Positions 26,622 through 36,500 of a DNA stretch of 64,000 nucleotides are shown piece after piece. The position numbers and the translations under genes are program-made. The notes beneath the pieces were generated by a model that saw only the letters and a program-made list of their open reading frames with translations, made no database searches and was not told where the DNA came from. The DNA is from Aalborgiella sp963841045 (GTDB lineage: Bacteria > Pseudomonadota > Gammaproteobacteria > Burkholderiales > Burkholderiaceae_C): positions 186,001-250,000 of the forward strand of contig CAWJBD010000007.1 in the NCBI GenBank assembly GCA_963841045.1, in the 5' to 3' direction. Within the stretch, counting starts at the first letter, position 1. Every line of letters starts with the position of its first letter.

Positions 26622-28829
26622 ATGAGCATGGCCCACACCACCACACTACCCGACGACAAGCAACTGCTGGCGATGGAGGAGAAATTTGACCCTGAGATGC
26701 GTTTTCGCCCCTCGGTGCCACCTGCTACGGTGTTAATAAAGTGGCTGTTGATTATTTTGAGTTGCTTCCATTACTACACCGCAGGTTTTGGATTGCTGCG
26801 TGAAACCACACACCGTGGCGTGCATTTAGCGTTTGTGATCGGACTCATTTTCTTGGTGTTCGCAGGGAGCAAGACCGCAAACGATCACCATAAGATTCAG
26901 AACAAACTAACTTCTCCTGGCGGCATTCCACTGTATGACTGGGTGCTGGGTATTGGCGCAGCTATTGCTGTGCTGTATATACCTTACACATTTGAAGATT
27001 TGGCATTCAGAGTGGGAAATCCCAACTTCAATGATGTGCTGTTTGGGACTGTGCTGTTCATCGCATTACTTGAAGCAACACGACGCAGCATGGGTTGGCC
27101 ACTGCCGCTCATCGCTTTGGGCTTTACGTTTTATGCGCTTTTTGGGAATTACTTTCCAGGCTTGTTGCAACATGCGGGGTCAGGTTGGAGTCAGTTCATC
27201 AATCACCAATACCTCACCAGTCAGGGCATATACGGTGTCGCTGTTGGCGTGGTGGCCACTTACGTTTTTCATTTTGTTTTGTTTGGCGTACTTGCCACGC
27301 GCATCGGCTTAGGGCAATTGTTTTTAGATATTGCATCCAGCATTGCAGGTCGGTATGCGGGCGGCCCTGCCAAAGTCAGCGTATTTGGCTCAGCCATGTT
27401 TGGCATGTTGTCGGGCTCATCAGTGGCGAATGCCGTGACAGTGGGTTCTTTGACCATTCCTGCCATGATTCGGGTCGGCTACAAGCGCGAATTTGCAGGT
27501 GCTGTAGAAGCCGCCGCCTCCACAGGTGGGCAAATCACACCACCCGTCTTGGGTGCTGCAGCATTTCTGATGATTGAGTTTTTAGGCTTACCGTACCAAA
27601 CCATCATCATGGCTGCGATCGTACCTGCATTCATGCATTTTTTCGGTGTTTTCATGCAAGTTCATTTCGAGGCTAAGCGTTACGGTCTGCGTGGCTTGAG
27701 TGATGAAGAAATGCCAAAGTTGCGTCAAAGTTTGAAAATGCGTTGGCCCACCTTGATTCCTTTATTTCTGTTGATTAGTATTTTGGTCAATGGCCGCACG
27801 CCTTATTTGGCGGCTTTTGTCGGCATTACATCCTGTGCCATCATTGGACTGACGACGGCGGTGAGCGGCAACAAACCCAAGAACTGGGGCTTGATGTTGG
27901 TACTGCATATGGCACTCGTATTGATTGCTTTTACCAATCTTGATGAGATGGTCAAACTGGGCGTCTTTGGTGCCAGCGTGGTGCTAACTATCCTGTTGAT
28001 GCGTGGCCTTAACATCCGTGGACGCATTGAACCCAAGGTTTTGGTTGAAGCTTTTGAAACGGGTGCTAAATATGCATTGGCGGTGGGTGCAGCTGCTGCG
28101 ACAGTGGGGATTGTGATTGGTGTTGTCACACTCACAGGGGTAGGTTTCAAAATCAGTTTCATCATCACAGGCGCAGCGCAAGCGATTGCAGGGGGTTTGG
28201 GTAGCGTCTTACCACAGCAACTGATTGCCATGCCATCACTCACGTTGTTGGCTGCCTTGGTGATGACAGCCAGCGTTTGCATTTTGATGGGTGCGGGAAT
28301 ACCGACAACAGCTAACTACATCATCATGGTCACTGTGGCAGCACCAACTTTGGTGCAATTAGGCGTAGAGCCTTTGGTGGCGCATTTCTTTGTGTTTTAT
28401 TACGGTGTGTTGGCAGACATCACGCCACCAGTTGCGCTGGCCGCCTATGCGGCAGCGGGTATGGCAGGAAGTGATCCGTTCAAGACAGGCAATACAGCAT
28501 TTAGGTTGGGCATTGCCAAAGCATTGGTGCCATTTGTGTTTGTGTTTTCACCCTCATTGATCTTGGTTGCGAAAGGCTTTACATGGTTTGATTTTGTGGT
28601 GACTTTCACAGGTTGTGTGCTGGGCATCAGCTGTTTAGCAATGGCGTTTTCCAAGTTTTGTTTGGTCGAGATGAAACGCTGGGAGCAGGTCTTGTGCATT
28701 GCCGCCGCTTTGTTGATGGTAGCGCCAAGCTTGGCTGCAACGCTGATTGGCGTGGTGATGGTGTTACCCGTGTTGTTGCGCCAGCTAAAGGCGTGGCGAA
28801 TTGATAAGCTTAGCATCCCCATCAATTAA
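26622..28829 (+). CDS. TRAP transporter fused permease (DctQM-type, TAXI-associated)
   Basis: A 735-residue inner-membrane protein joining the small (4-helix) and large (about 12-helix) TRAP subunits, the form that works with TAXI receptors. Conserved stretches seen: PKVSVFGSAMFGMLSGSSVANAVTVGSLTIPAMIRVGYKREFAGAVEAAASTGGQITPPVLGAAAFLMIEFLG and the second half GAGIPTTANYIIMVTVAAPTL...ITPPVALAAYAAAGMAGSDPFKTG. These are the ion/substrate re-entrant-loop motifs. ATG 26622 was preferred over the in-frame TTG 15 bases upstream. Likely driven by Na+ like other TRAP systems. Confidence 0.92.
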   Translation: MSMAHTTTLPDDKQLLAMEEKFDPEMRFRPSVPPATVLIKWLLIILSCFHYYTAGFGLLRETTHRGVHLAFVIGLIFLVFAGSKTANDHHKIQNKLTSPGGIPLYDWVLGIGAAIAVLYIPYTFEDLAFRVGNPNFNDVLFGTVLFIALLEATRRSMGWPLPLIALGFTFYALFGNYFPGLLQHAGSGWSQFINHQYLTSQGIYGVAVGVVATYVFHFVLFGVLATRIGLGQLFLDIASSIAGRYAGGPAKVSVFGSAMFGMLSGSSVANAVTVGSLTIPAMIRVGYKREFAGAVEAAASTGGQITPPVLGAAAFLMIEFLGLPYQTIIMAAIVPAFMHFFGVFMQVHFEAKRYGLRGLSDEEMPKLRQSLKMRWPTLIPLFLLISILVNGRTPYLAAFVGITSCAIIGLTTAVSGNKPKNWGLMLVLHMALVLIAFTNLDEMVKLGVFGASVVLTILLMRGLNIRGRIEPKVLVEAFETGAKYALAVGAAAATVGIVIGVVTLTGVGFKISFIITGAAQAIAGGLGSVLPQQLIAMPSLTLLAALVMTASVCILMGAGIPTTANYIIMVTVAAPTLVQLGVEPLVAHFFVFYYGVLADITPPVALAAYAAAGMAGSDPFKTGNTAFRLGIAKALVPFVFVFSPSLILVAKGFTWFDFVVTFTGCVLGISCLAMAFSKFCLVEMKRWEQVLCIAAALLMVAPSLAATLIGVVMVLPVLLRQLKAWRIDKLSIPIN

Positions 28830-28873
28830 GCTAACAGGCATTGTTTCGTAAATTGCACGCAACACCTGACGCA

Positions 28874-29812
28874 TCATTTCACTTCAAACACGCCTTGGTT
28901 CAGTTTGCGGTATTGATTAGGGCTCATGCCCGTGCGTTTTTTGAAAAAACGCGAGAAATAGGCGGGATCGTCAAAACCCAGTTCGGCTGCTAAATTGGCG
29001 GCGGGTGCGGCGATGTAGATGAGGCGGCGGCAGGCTTCTTTGGTGAGCCGTTCATGTACCATTTCCAGCGCATTACATTGGCAAAGCGATTGCGTGATGC
29101 GATTCAAGCGTGGCGTGGTCAAGCCTAATTCTGCTGCATAGCGCTGCATGGGCCAATGCTCTAAGAAGTGCAGTTCGACCAAACTTAAAAAGCGTGTGAT
29201 GACAGCATGGTGCAGGTGCGCACGGCCTTCTAAATTCAGCTGTTCCAAAACATGGGAACGCGTCAAACGCCAAATCACAGATTGCGCCAACCAGCCAGGA
29301 ATGGGTGATTGCGGGTCGTTGGGCAAAATAAATTCGCCCAACAACTCATTCATTAAACTGCCAAGGCGCGTTGCATTGGTGTCGTCAGTGGCAAAGCGAA
29401 GTATGCGTGGTGCAGAAAAAAGTTTGCGCGCTGCATCTGCGCCTATGGCTTGTGCGTCTGCGTCTGACAAGAACTGGGCGCTGATGGTCAATACTTGACC
29501 AGAAGTTTCGGGCGTGAAATGAAAGCCATGTACCACGCGCGGTGGAATGACGATAGCAGCAGGGGCTGTCACGGTTTCGTGAACATTGTCCAAAACCAAA
29601 TCAGCCACGCCAGCTTGCAACCACACCACTTGGTACAAACCGTGGTGCACATGCGGGTCAATTTCCCAGTGATACAAACGGCTTCTGGATTGAATTTCCT
29701 CAATGTGCAGCAAACCATGTTGGTCAGCAGCAGATTCACCATAAAGTGCAAACGATGGTATTTCGCCGATGGACTTCTTTTTTGGGGATGATTTGTAATT
29801 GTCCAATGACAT
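28874..29812 (-). CDS. AraC-family regulator, PobR-like
   Basis: A 312-residue activator. The N-terminal cupin-like sensing domain (SRLYHWEIDPHVHHGLYQVVWLQAGVADLVLD, PRVVHGFHFTPETSGQVLTI) and the C-terminal double HTH (MQRYAAELGLTTPRLNRITQSLCQCNALEMVHERLTKEACRRLIY...AAELGFDDPAYFSRFFKKRTGMSPNQYRKL) are complete. The HPHXHHGLYQ-type start is that of PobR, the 4-hydroxybenzoate-responsive activator. ATG 29812 (MSLDNYKSS) gives the best start; upstream in-frame residues run into the shared promoter region. It diverges from the P450 gene, so it probably controls that operon and perhaps the TRAP genes. Confidence 0.85.
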   Translation of the reverse strand: MSLDNYKSSPKKKSIGEIPSFALYGESAADQHGLLHIEEIQSRSRLYHWEIDPHVHHGLYQVVWLQAGVADLVLDNVHETVTAPAAIVIPPRVVHGFHFTPETSGQVLTISAQFLSDADAQAIGADAARKLFSAPRILRFATDDTNATRLGSLMNELLGEFILPNDPQSPIPGWLAQSVIWRLTRSHVLEQLNLEGRAHLHHAVITRFLSLVELHFLEHWPMQRYAAELGLTTPRLNRITQSLCQCNALEMVHERLTKEACRRLIYIAAPAANLAAELGFDDPAYFSRFFKKRTGMSPNQYRKLNQGVFEVK

Positions 29813-29965
29813 TGAGGTTTCCGTGTCAAATATATTCTTACGGGCGATTGGCAGTAAAGCCACTATTTTGAACGAAAAGTGCAAGTTTATGAAGTATTTT
29901 CACCATAAAAAAAATAAAAATTAACCTAAAGTAAGCCACTCGAATAAATACAAAGGAGACTAACC

Positions 29966-31147
29966 ATGTTCAGTTTTGATCCCTATTCACCAGCGGTTGA
30001 TGCCGATCCGTTCCCGTATTACAAAACCCTGCGTGATGAGCAACCTTGTTTTTGGAGCTCTGAAGCGCAAATGTGGATTTTGTCGCGCTATGCCGATATT
30101 GTTTCTGCTGGGCAGGACTGGCAAACCTACTCATCTGCCAGTGGCAACTTGATGACCGAGTTGCCAGGCCGCGCCGGTGCGACCTTGGGCAGTTCAGATC
30201 CTCCAAAGCACGACCGCTTGCGTGGCTTGATTCAGCACGCTTTCATGAAGCGCAATCTGCTGGCATTGGAAGAGCCGATTCGTGACATTGCGAAACAGGT
30301 GTTTGGACAGCTCAAAGGGGTCAAGGAATTTGACTTCAAAGATGTGTCATCGCAATTCACGGTCAAAGTCTTGATGGCCGCCTTGGGCTTACCCATGGGT
30401 GATGAAGCCATCGTGCCAGAACAAGAGGTGCGCGACAACGCCGTGATGATGGTGCAAAGCGATGCACGCACGCGTGCCAAAGGGCCAGAGCACATTGCCG
30501 CTTACAACTGGATGCAAGATTACGCCAGCAAAGTGATTGCCATGCGCAAAGCAGAACCGCGCAACGATTTAATCAGCAACTTTGCATTGGCTGAAATTGA
30601 TGGTGACCGTTTGGATGACCGCGAAGTGCTGCTCACCACCACCACTTTGATCATGGCGGGTGTCGAGTCATTGGGCGGTTTCATGATGATGTTTGCCTAC
30701 AATTTGGCAACATTTGACGAAGCGCGTCGCGCGGTGGTGGCGAATCCGGACTTATTGCCCGATGCCATTGAAGAGAGTTTGCGTTTCAACACGTCGGCTC
30801 AGCGTTTCCGCCGGCGCTTGATGAAAGACGTCACCATACATGGGCAAACCATGAAAGAGGGCGATTTTGTGTGCTTGGCCTACGGCTCGGGCAACCGCGA
30901 TGAACGTCAATACCCCAACCCCGATGTGTACGACATCAGTCGCAAACCGCGTGGTCATTTGGGTTTTGGTGGCGGTGTCCATGCTTGCTTGGGAACTGCC
31001 ATTGCGCGCTTGGCTGTCAAAATCGCTTTTGACGAGTTCCATAAAATTGTGCCAAACTACAGGCGTACTGCGGATCAGTTGCCTTGGATGCCTTCGTCCA
31101 CTTTCCGCAGCCCATTGGTGCTGAATTTGACCGTTCAGAGCCCATAA
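29966..31147 (+). CDS. Cytochrome P450 (bacterial class I, CYP199-like)
   Basis: A 393-residue soluble P450. The heme thiolate loop is FGGGVHACLG with Cys341, the ExxR-type helix lies in DAIEESLRF, and the I-helix reads MAGVESLGG with Glu234-Ser235 in place of the usual acid-Thr pair; a Ser here can still take part in proton delivery. General sequence and the company of a PobR-like regulator, ferredoxin, ferredoxin reductase and aromatic-acid-type transporter suggest oxidation (for example O-demethylation or hydroxylation) of a para-substituted benzoate, as CYP199A enzymes do. That assignment is inference. Good AAGGAG ribosome-binding site before the ATG. Confidence 0.9.
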   Translation: MFSFDPYSPAVDADPFPYYKTLRDEQPCFWSSEAQMWILSRYADIVSAGQDWQTYSSASGNLMTELPGRAGATLGSSDPPKHDRLRGLIQHAFMKRNLLALEEPIRDIAKQVFGQLKGVKEFDFKDVSSQFTVKVLMAALGLPMGDEAIVPEQEVRDNAVMMVQSDARTRAKGPEHIAAYNWMQDYASKVIAMRKAEPRNDLISNFALAEIDGDRLDDREVLLTTTTLIMAGVESLGGFMMMFAYNLATFDEARRAVVANPDLLPDAIEESLRFNTSAQRFRRRLMKDVTIHGQTMKEGDFVCLAYGSGNRDERQYPNPDVYDISRKPRGHLGFGGGVHACLGTAIARLAVKIAFDEFHKIVPNYRRTADQLPWMPSSTFRSPLVLNLTVQSP

Positions 31148-31183
31148 CAAAACTTGCAATTTATCAATTAGGAAAATTTAGAC

Positions 31184-31507
31184 ATGACACACATCACCTA
31201 CGTTGAAGCCTCAGGCGAGGCAAATACATTCAATCTGCCAGAAGGTTGGAGCCTGATGCAAGGCGCTACCACCAATGGGGTAGATGGCATCATTGGTGAA
31301 TGTGGTGGTTCATGTGCTTGTGCGACCTGTCACTGCTATGTGGATGAAGCGCGTTTGGCCGATTTGCCTGAAGCGTCAGAAGCTGAATTGGCCATGTTGG
31401 AACATGTTGCTTCACCGCGTAAGCCAAATAGCCGATTGGCATGTCAACTCAAAGCAAATGCCAAGCTGGAAGGTTTGGTTGTGCATTTGCCAGAAACACA
31501 AGAGTAA
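31184..31507 (+). CDS. [2Fe-2S] ferredoxin (adrenodoxin/putidaredoxin type)
   Basis: A 107-residue electron carrier. Cluster ligands are Cys40, Cys46, Cys49 (GECGGSCACATC, the Cys-x5-Cys-x2-Cys pattern) and Cys87 (RLACQL). It lies 36 bp after the P450 and 42 bp before the reductase, so it is the obvious redox partner passing electrons from the FAD reductase to the heme. Two further cysteines (44, 51) flank the cluster. Confidence 0.94.
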   Translation: MTHITYVEASGEANTFNLPEGWSLMQGATTNGVDGIIGECGGSCACATCHCYVDEARLADLPEASEAELAMLEHVASPRKPNSRLACQLKANAKLEGLVVHLPETQE

Positions 31508-31549
31508 TTGCAAGATTACTTGCAATCAAACTGAAATAAAAATTCAGAC

Positions 31550-32779
31550 ATGAGTGCCGTCGTCATCATTGGGACAGGGCAAGCAGGGGTGCAGGTGGCA
31601 GAGGCATTGCGCGCAGGTGGTTTTATGGGAACAATTGACTTGGTTGGAGACGAGCCACATCCGCCCTACCATCGGCCACCTTTGTCCAAGGCTTGGTTGG
31701 CGGGTGAAATGGAAGCCGCACAACTGACCATGCGTTCACCCGAAGTGCTGGCGCGTAAAAACATCAACTTGCGCACCAGTGTGACTGTGACGGCCATCAA
31801 TCGCACAAGCAAACAGCTTGTCCTAAATGACGGCAGCAGCTTGTCTTTTGATTATTTGGTTTTAGCTACTGGCGCAAGCCCACGCAAATTGAGCATGCCT
31901 GGCAGCAATGCAACCGGCGTTTTGGCACTGCGCTCCATGGCCGATGCCAATGCAATGGCAGAGCGCCTAGCCGTGTGCTCGCAGCAGCAACTTCCCGTGG
32001 TGGTGGTGGGTGGCGGTTTCATTGGTTTGGAAGTGGCTGCCACCGCGCGTAAAAAAGGCTTGGCAGTTACTGTGCTCGAAGCCGCACCGCGTTTGTTGGG
32101 GCGTGTGTTGGCTCCAGTATTGTCGGATTGGTATGCCGCCTTGCATCAAAGTCATGGTGTGCAACTCATCTTGAATGCACGCATGCAACAGATTGAAGCC
32201 GATGCCAACAACACGGTCACTGGGGTGCGACTGGAAGATGGCACACTGATACCTGCTGGTTTGGTGGTGGTGGGTATTGGCGTTGCAGCCAATGACCAAC
32301 TGGCACGAGACGCTGGTGTGATCTGCGACCGAGGCATTGTGGTGGATGCGCATGGTCAATGCAGCGACTCCGCAATTTTTGCTGCGGGCGATTGTGCCGC
32401 ACGCACTTTGGCCGATGGCAGTTTGATTCGTTTAGAGTCGGTCCAAAATGCCACCGAACAAGGCAAATCAGTAGCAGCAGCCATCTTGGGACAAGAGCGT
32501 CCATTTACCGCCACGCCATGGTTTTGGAGCGATCAGTACGACAAAAAATTGCAAATGGCTGGCTTGTCTATGGGCGCGACGGACTGGGCCGTGCGTGGTG
32601 ACATGCAAAGTGGCAGTTTCAGTGTGTATCACTTGCGTGATGGCAAACTGTTGGCGGTAGACAGCGTGAACGCCGCCAAAGACCATTTACAAGCACGTAA
32701 ATTATTGGATGCACATGTGTCGCCAAGTACGGCACAGATTGCCGATCTCAATTTTGATTTGGCTGGCTTACTCACTTGA
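31550..32779 (+). CDS. FAD/NAD(P)H ferredoxin reductase
   Basis: A 409-residue flavoprotein. FAD-binding VVIIGTGQAGVQVAEALR at the N-terminus, the NAD-binding VVVVGGGFIGLEVAATARKKG around residue 147, the second FAD motif SAIFAAGDCA, and the C-terminal reductase domain (FWSDQYDKKLQMAGL) are all in their usual places, as in putidaredoxin reductase. It supplies electrons to the adjacent ferredoxin. Intact, in the P450 operon. Confidence 0.94.
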   Translation: MSAVVIIGTGQAGVQVAEALRAGGFMGTIDLVGDEPHPPYHRPPLSKAWLAGEMEAAQLTMRSPEVLARKNINLRTSVTVTAINRTSKQLVLNDGSSLSFDYLVLATGASPRKLSMPGSNATGVLALRSMADANAMAERLAVCSQQQLPVVVVGGGFIGLEVAATARKKGLAVTVLEAAPRLLGRVLAPVLSDWYAALHQSHGVQLILNARMQQIEADANNTVTGVRLEDGTLIPAGLVVVGIGVAANDQLARDAGVICDRGIVVDAHGQCSDSAIFAAGDCAARTLADGSLIRLESVQNATEQGKSVAAAILGQERPFTATPWFWSDQYDKKLQMAGLSMGATDWAVRGDMQSGSFSVYHLRDGKLLAVDSVNAAKDHLQARKLLDAHVSPSTAQIADLNFDLAGLLT

Positions 32780-32799
32780 GTCTAAAGTAGGCGCTCGCA

Positions 32800-33423
32800 A
32801 TGCACAACGAAACATCATTGACTGCATTGCCCGCAACTGAAGTGATTGCAGAAACAGCGGCAACGCTGATTGCTTCACGACGCACCATTTTGCCAAAGCG
32901 ATTGACATTGCCAGCGCCTGATGAAGACGCTATGGCGCAAATTTTTGCAGCCGCTGCAGCTGCTCCTGATCATGGTCAATTGTTGCCTTGGCGCTTCGTG
33001 CTTATTCCGGTTTCTGAACGTCACCGTTTGGGGCAGGTTTTTGTAGATGCTTTGTTAGAACGCGACAGCACAGCTTCTGATCTTGAATTGAATCGAGCTC
33101 GTGAAAAAGCAGAACGTGCGCCTGTATTGATGTTGGCCGTGGTGGACGCCGTGTGTGGAGATCCGGCCATTGATTTGAGTGAGCGTCTGGTTTCAGCAGG
33201 GTGCGCGATTCAAAATATGTTGCTCATGGCGACAGCTTTGGGATTTGGCTCGGCGTTAACAAGTGGCAAGGCGCTGAAATCCAACGCCTTGCGCTCACTG
33301 TTTCAACTTTCAAAATCTGAGCACGCTGTGTGCTTCATTAGTTTGGGCAGTGTGGGTTCGACCAAACGAACCAGCACACGGCCTGATGCCCATGCTTTTG
33401 TAACTACTTTGCCACAGGCGTAG
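32800..33423 (+). CDS. Nitroreductase-family flavoprotein
   Basis: A 207-residue FMN-dependent oxidoreductase fold: SRRTILPKRLTLPAPDEDAMAQIFAAAAAAPDHGQLLPWRFVLI is the FMN/substrate region, GCAIQNMLLMATALGFGSALTSGKAL the second half. It resembles the short YdjA-like group. Last gene of the P450 operon, overlapping the converging RND gene by 20 bp at the 3' end. Its role in the pathway is unknown. Confidence 0.82.
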   Translation: MHNETSLTALPATEVIAETAATLIASRRTILPKRLTLPAPDEDAMAQIFAAAAAAPDHGQLLPWRFVLIPVSERHRLGQVFVDALLERDSTASDLELNRAREKAERAPVLMLAVVDAVCGDPAIDLSERLVSAGCAIQNMLLMATALGFGSALTSGKALKSNALRSLFQLSKSEHAVCFISLGSVGSTKRTSTRPDAHAFVTTLPQA

Positions 33424-36400
33424 GCGTCATATTGACTGCTTTGCGACCCGTGATTTTGCTTTTCAGCTTTTGTACAAAGCTTGGAATATCGTCCACCAAA
33501 GTGAAGAAGCTGGGTGTGACTAACAAACTCAAAATGGTGGAAGTGATCAATCCGCCAATCACCGCAGCAGCCATGGGTGCGCGGAAACTGTTGTCTGCTT
33601 CACTCAAGCCAATCACCAAAGGCAGCATACCGGCCACCATCGCAATGGTGGTCATGATGATGGGTCGTGCGCGTTTGTGACACGCGTCCAACAAGGCTTC
33701 GAGGCGCGTCATACCAAATTCACGCCGCGCCATGATGGCGTATTCCACCAACAAGATTGAGTTTTTGGTGGACACGCCAATCAGCATGATCAAACCAATG
33801 AACGAAGGCATGGACAACATTTTGTTGGCAATCAGCAATCCTAAAAACGCACCGCCGAAGGACAAAATAACGGATGGCAAAATGCTCATAGGGTGCAAGA
33901 AATCTTTGAACAACAGCACCAACACAATGTAGATACACAATACGCCGGTCAACATTGCCAAACCAAAACCTGCAGCCATTTCACCTTGCATCTCTGCATC
34001 GCCTACTTCAACCTGTTGCACATTGGCGGGCATGTTTTTGATGCTGGGCAACTTGCTGACGGCTTCTGTGACATCACCCAAAGGCACACCCGATAGCTCC
34101 ACTTCAAAGTTCACATTGCGCACGCGGTTCAAGCGTGTGACCACAGCAGGCCCACCTGTCATTTCCATGCTGGCCACTTGGCTCAACATCACTGGTCCTT
34201 TCACACCCGGCACCATCAAACGGCCCAAAACGTCCAAATCTTTACGGGCTTCGGTGTCCAATTTGACGACGATGGGCACTTGGCGTTGGCTCAAATTCAG
34301 TTTGGACAAGGCAGAGTCATAGTCTCCAACTGTCGCGACACGCAAGGTATCACCAATCGCTGCGCTGGTCACGCCCAAATCGGCTGCTTTGGCAAAATCG
34401 GGGCGTATGGCCACTTCGGCGCGCGTTAAGCTGGCACTGGAGCTGATATTGCCCAGGCCAGGAATGGTGCGTAAATCACGCTCAATGGCCGCGGCTGATT
34501 GTGCCAAGGCTAAGGGATCGTCGCTTTTCAGTGCCAATTGGTATTTCTCACCATTGCCGCCCAGTCCTACCTTGAAACGCGCACCTGGCAAATTGGCCAA
34601 TGCTGTGCGCATCTCACCTTCAATGATTTGTTTGCGTGGTCGCTTGCCACGTTCAGCCAACAGCACGGTCAAGGTGGCTTTGCGCACTTCGGGTACACCA
34701 CCTGCCATTGGGTCAGTGCCAGCAGTGCCACCGCCTATGGTGGTGTAAATGCTGTCAATGCTTTTCACGTCTTTGAGCATGGCTGCGTGCCAGCTCTGCT
34801 GACTCGCGTGTTTGCGACAGCGTAGTGCCTGGTGGCAACTCTAAATAAACTTGTGTTTGCGAGTTGTCATCTGGTGGAATAAAGCCACTCGGAATCAAGG
34901 GTACCAACATCAAAGAGCCAACGAAAAAGCCCAAAGCCATCAGCATTGTTTTCCAACGGTTGTGCAGCGTCCAATTGGTGATACGCAAATACAAAGGCAT
35001 CCACTTCGGTTCTTCATGCACATGGGTAGAAGGCTTCATGATGTAGGCCGCCATCATGGGTGTCAACAAACGCGCCACCAAGAGCGACGCGAAAATGGCG
35101 AACACAGCAGTCCAACCAAACTGTTTGAAAAATTTACCCACAATGCCGTCCATGAAGGCCGTGGGTAAAAATACCGCTATCAGGGCAAAGGTGGTGGCAA
35201 TCACCGCCAAACCAATTTCGTTGGCGGCTTCCATCGCGGCATTGAATGGTGTTTTGCCCATGCGCAAATGGCGTTCTATGTTTTCCACTTCCACAATCGC
35301 ATCGTCCACCAAAATGCCCACCACCAAAGACATGGCCAGCAAAGTCACCACGTTGATGGTAAAGCCCATGTAATGCATACCGATGAAGGCAGGGATGGCT
35401 GACAAAGGCAAAGCCACGGCAGACACCAAAGTCGCGCGCCAATTGCGTAAAAAGAACCACACCACAATCACAGCCAGCACCGCACCTTCGTACAGCATGG
35501 CCATGGATGCATCAAACTCTTCCTTCACAGGCGTGACAAAATCAAACGCTTGTGTGAGCTCTAAATCGGGTTGCTTGGCCTTCAATTCAGCCAGCGCTTT
35601 TTGCACCCCAGCACCAACTTCAATTTCACTTGCGCCTTTGCTGCGGCTGACTTCAAAACCCACCACCGATTTGCCGTTCAAGAGTGCCACGCTGCGCGGC
35701 TCAGCCACGGTATCAGATACTTTCGCAACTTCATCCAAGCGCACGCGTCGGCCATTGCTCAGGCTCAATTCCATGGCAGACAATTCAGCCACCGTGCCTA
35801 CTGTGGCCAAGGTTCGCATGGGTTGTTCACTGCCACCCAAATCGGCACGGCCACCGGCATTTTCGGTTTGTACCATTTTCAGTTGGCGCGATATATCGGC
35901 CGCAGTTGTGCCCAAGCTCTGTAACTTGATTGGGTCCAAAGCCACTTGCACTTCACGGTTCACACCGCCCACACGAGATACCGCGCCCACACCGCGCACA
36001 CCCAACAAAGCACGTGCGATGGTGTTGTCCACATACCAGCTCAAAGCCTCGTTGTCCATCTTGCTGGAGTTGATGGTGAATGCCATGATGGGCTGTGCTG
36101 AGAAACTGATTTTGCCAACAATCGGGTCGCGTAAATCGCTGGGTAAATCACTGCGTACTTGTTGTACGGCACTGCGCACATCGTCTACGGCTTCTTGTGT
36201 GGGTTTCTCTAAACGAAACTCGGCCGTGATCGACACCACGCCATCGGTGACGGTGGTGTAAATGTTTTTCAGACCTTGCAAAGGCGCAATGGCGTTTTCA
36301 AGCTTGCGCGCCACTTCCGTTTCTAGTTGTGCAGGAGCAGCGCCAGGCAAAGCGGCAGACACCGTGACCATGGGCATTTCAAGATCAGGAAATTGCTGCA

Positions 36401-36500
36401 CCTTCATGGCGCGGAACGACATCAAGCCTGCCAGTGTCAGCAGCACAAACAGCATGATGGCGGGGATGGGGTTTTTAATCGACCATGAGGAGAAATTCAT
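33404..36500 (-). CDS. RND multidrug efflux transporter (HAE-1 family), one frame break
   Basis: About 1030 residues in two frames joined near 34781-34787 (an extra base in CACGCAGCC; ARAMLKDVKS is restored). The start MNFSSWSIKNPIPAIMLFVLLTLAGLMSF, VTVSAALPGAAPAQLE, the proton-relay segment GILVDDAIVEVENIERHL in helix 4 and IGVSTKNSILLVEYA in helix 10 identify an AcrB/MdtB-like drug pump. Its ATG overlaps the end of the adaptor gene (TAATG). Substrates are unknown. The 3' end overlaps the nitroreductase gene by 20 bp. Confidence 0.9.

Noticed and set aside
34389..36261. Long plus-strand frames (up to 292 codons) opposite the RND transporter
   Set aside because: They oppose a clear HAE-1 pump with all motifs; composition mirrors the coding strand.
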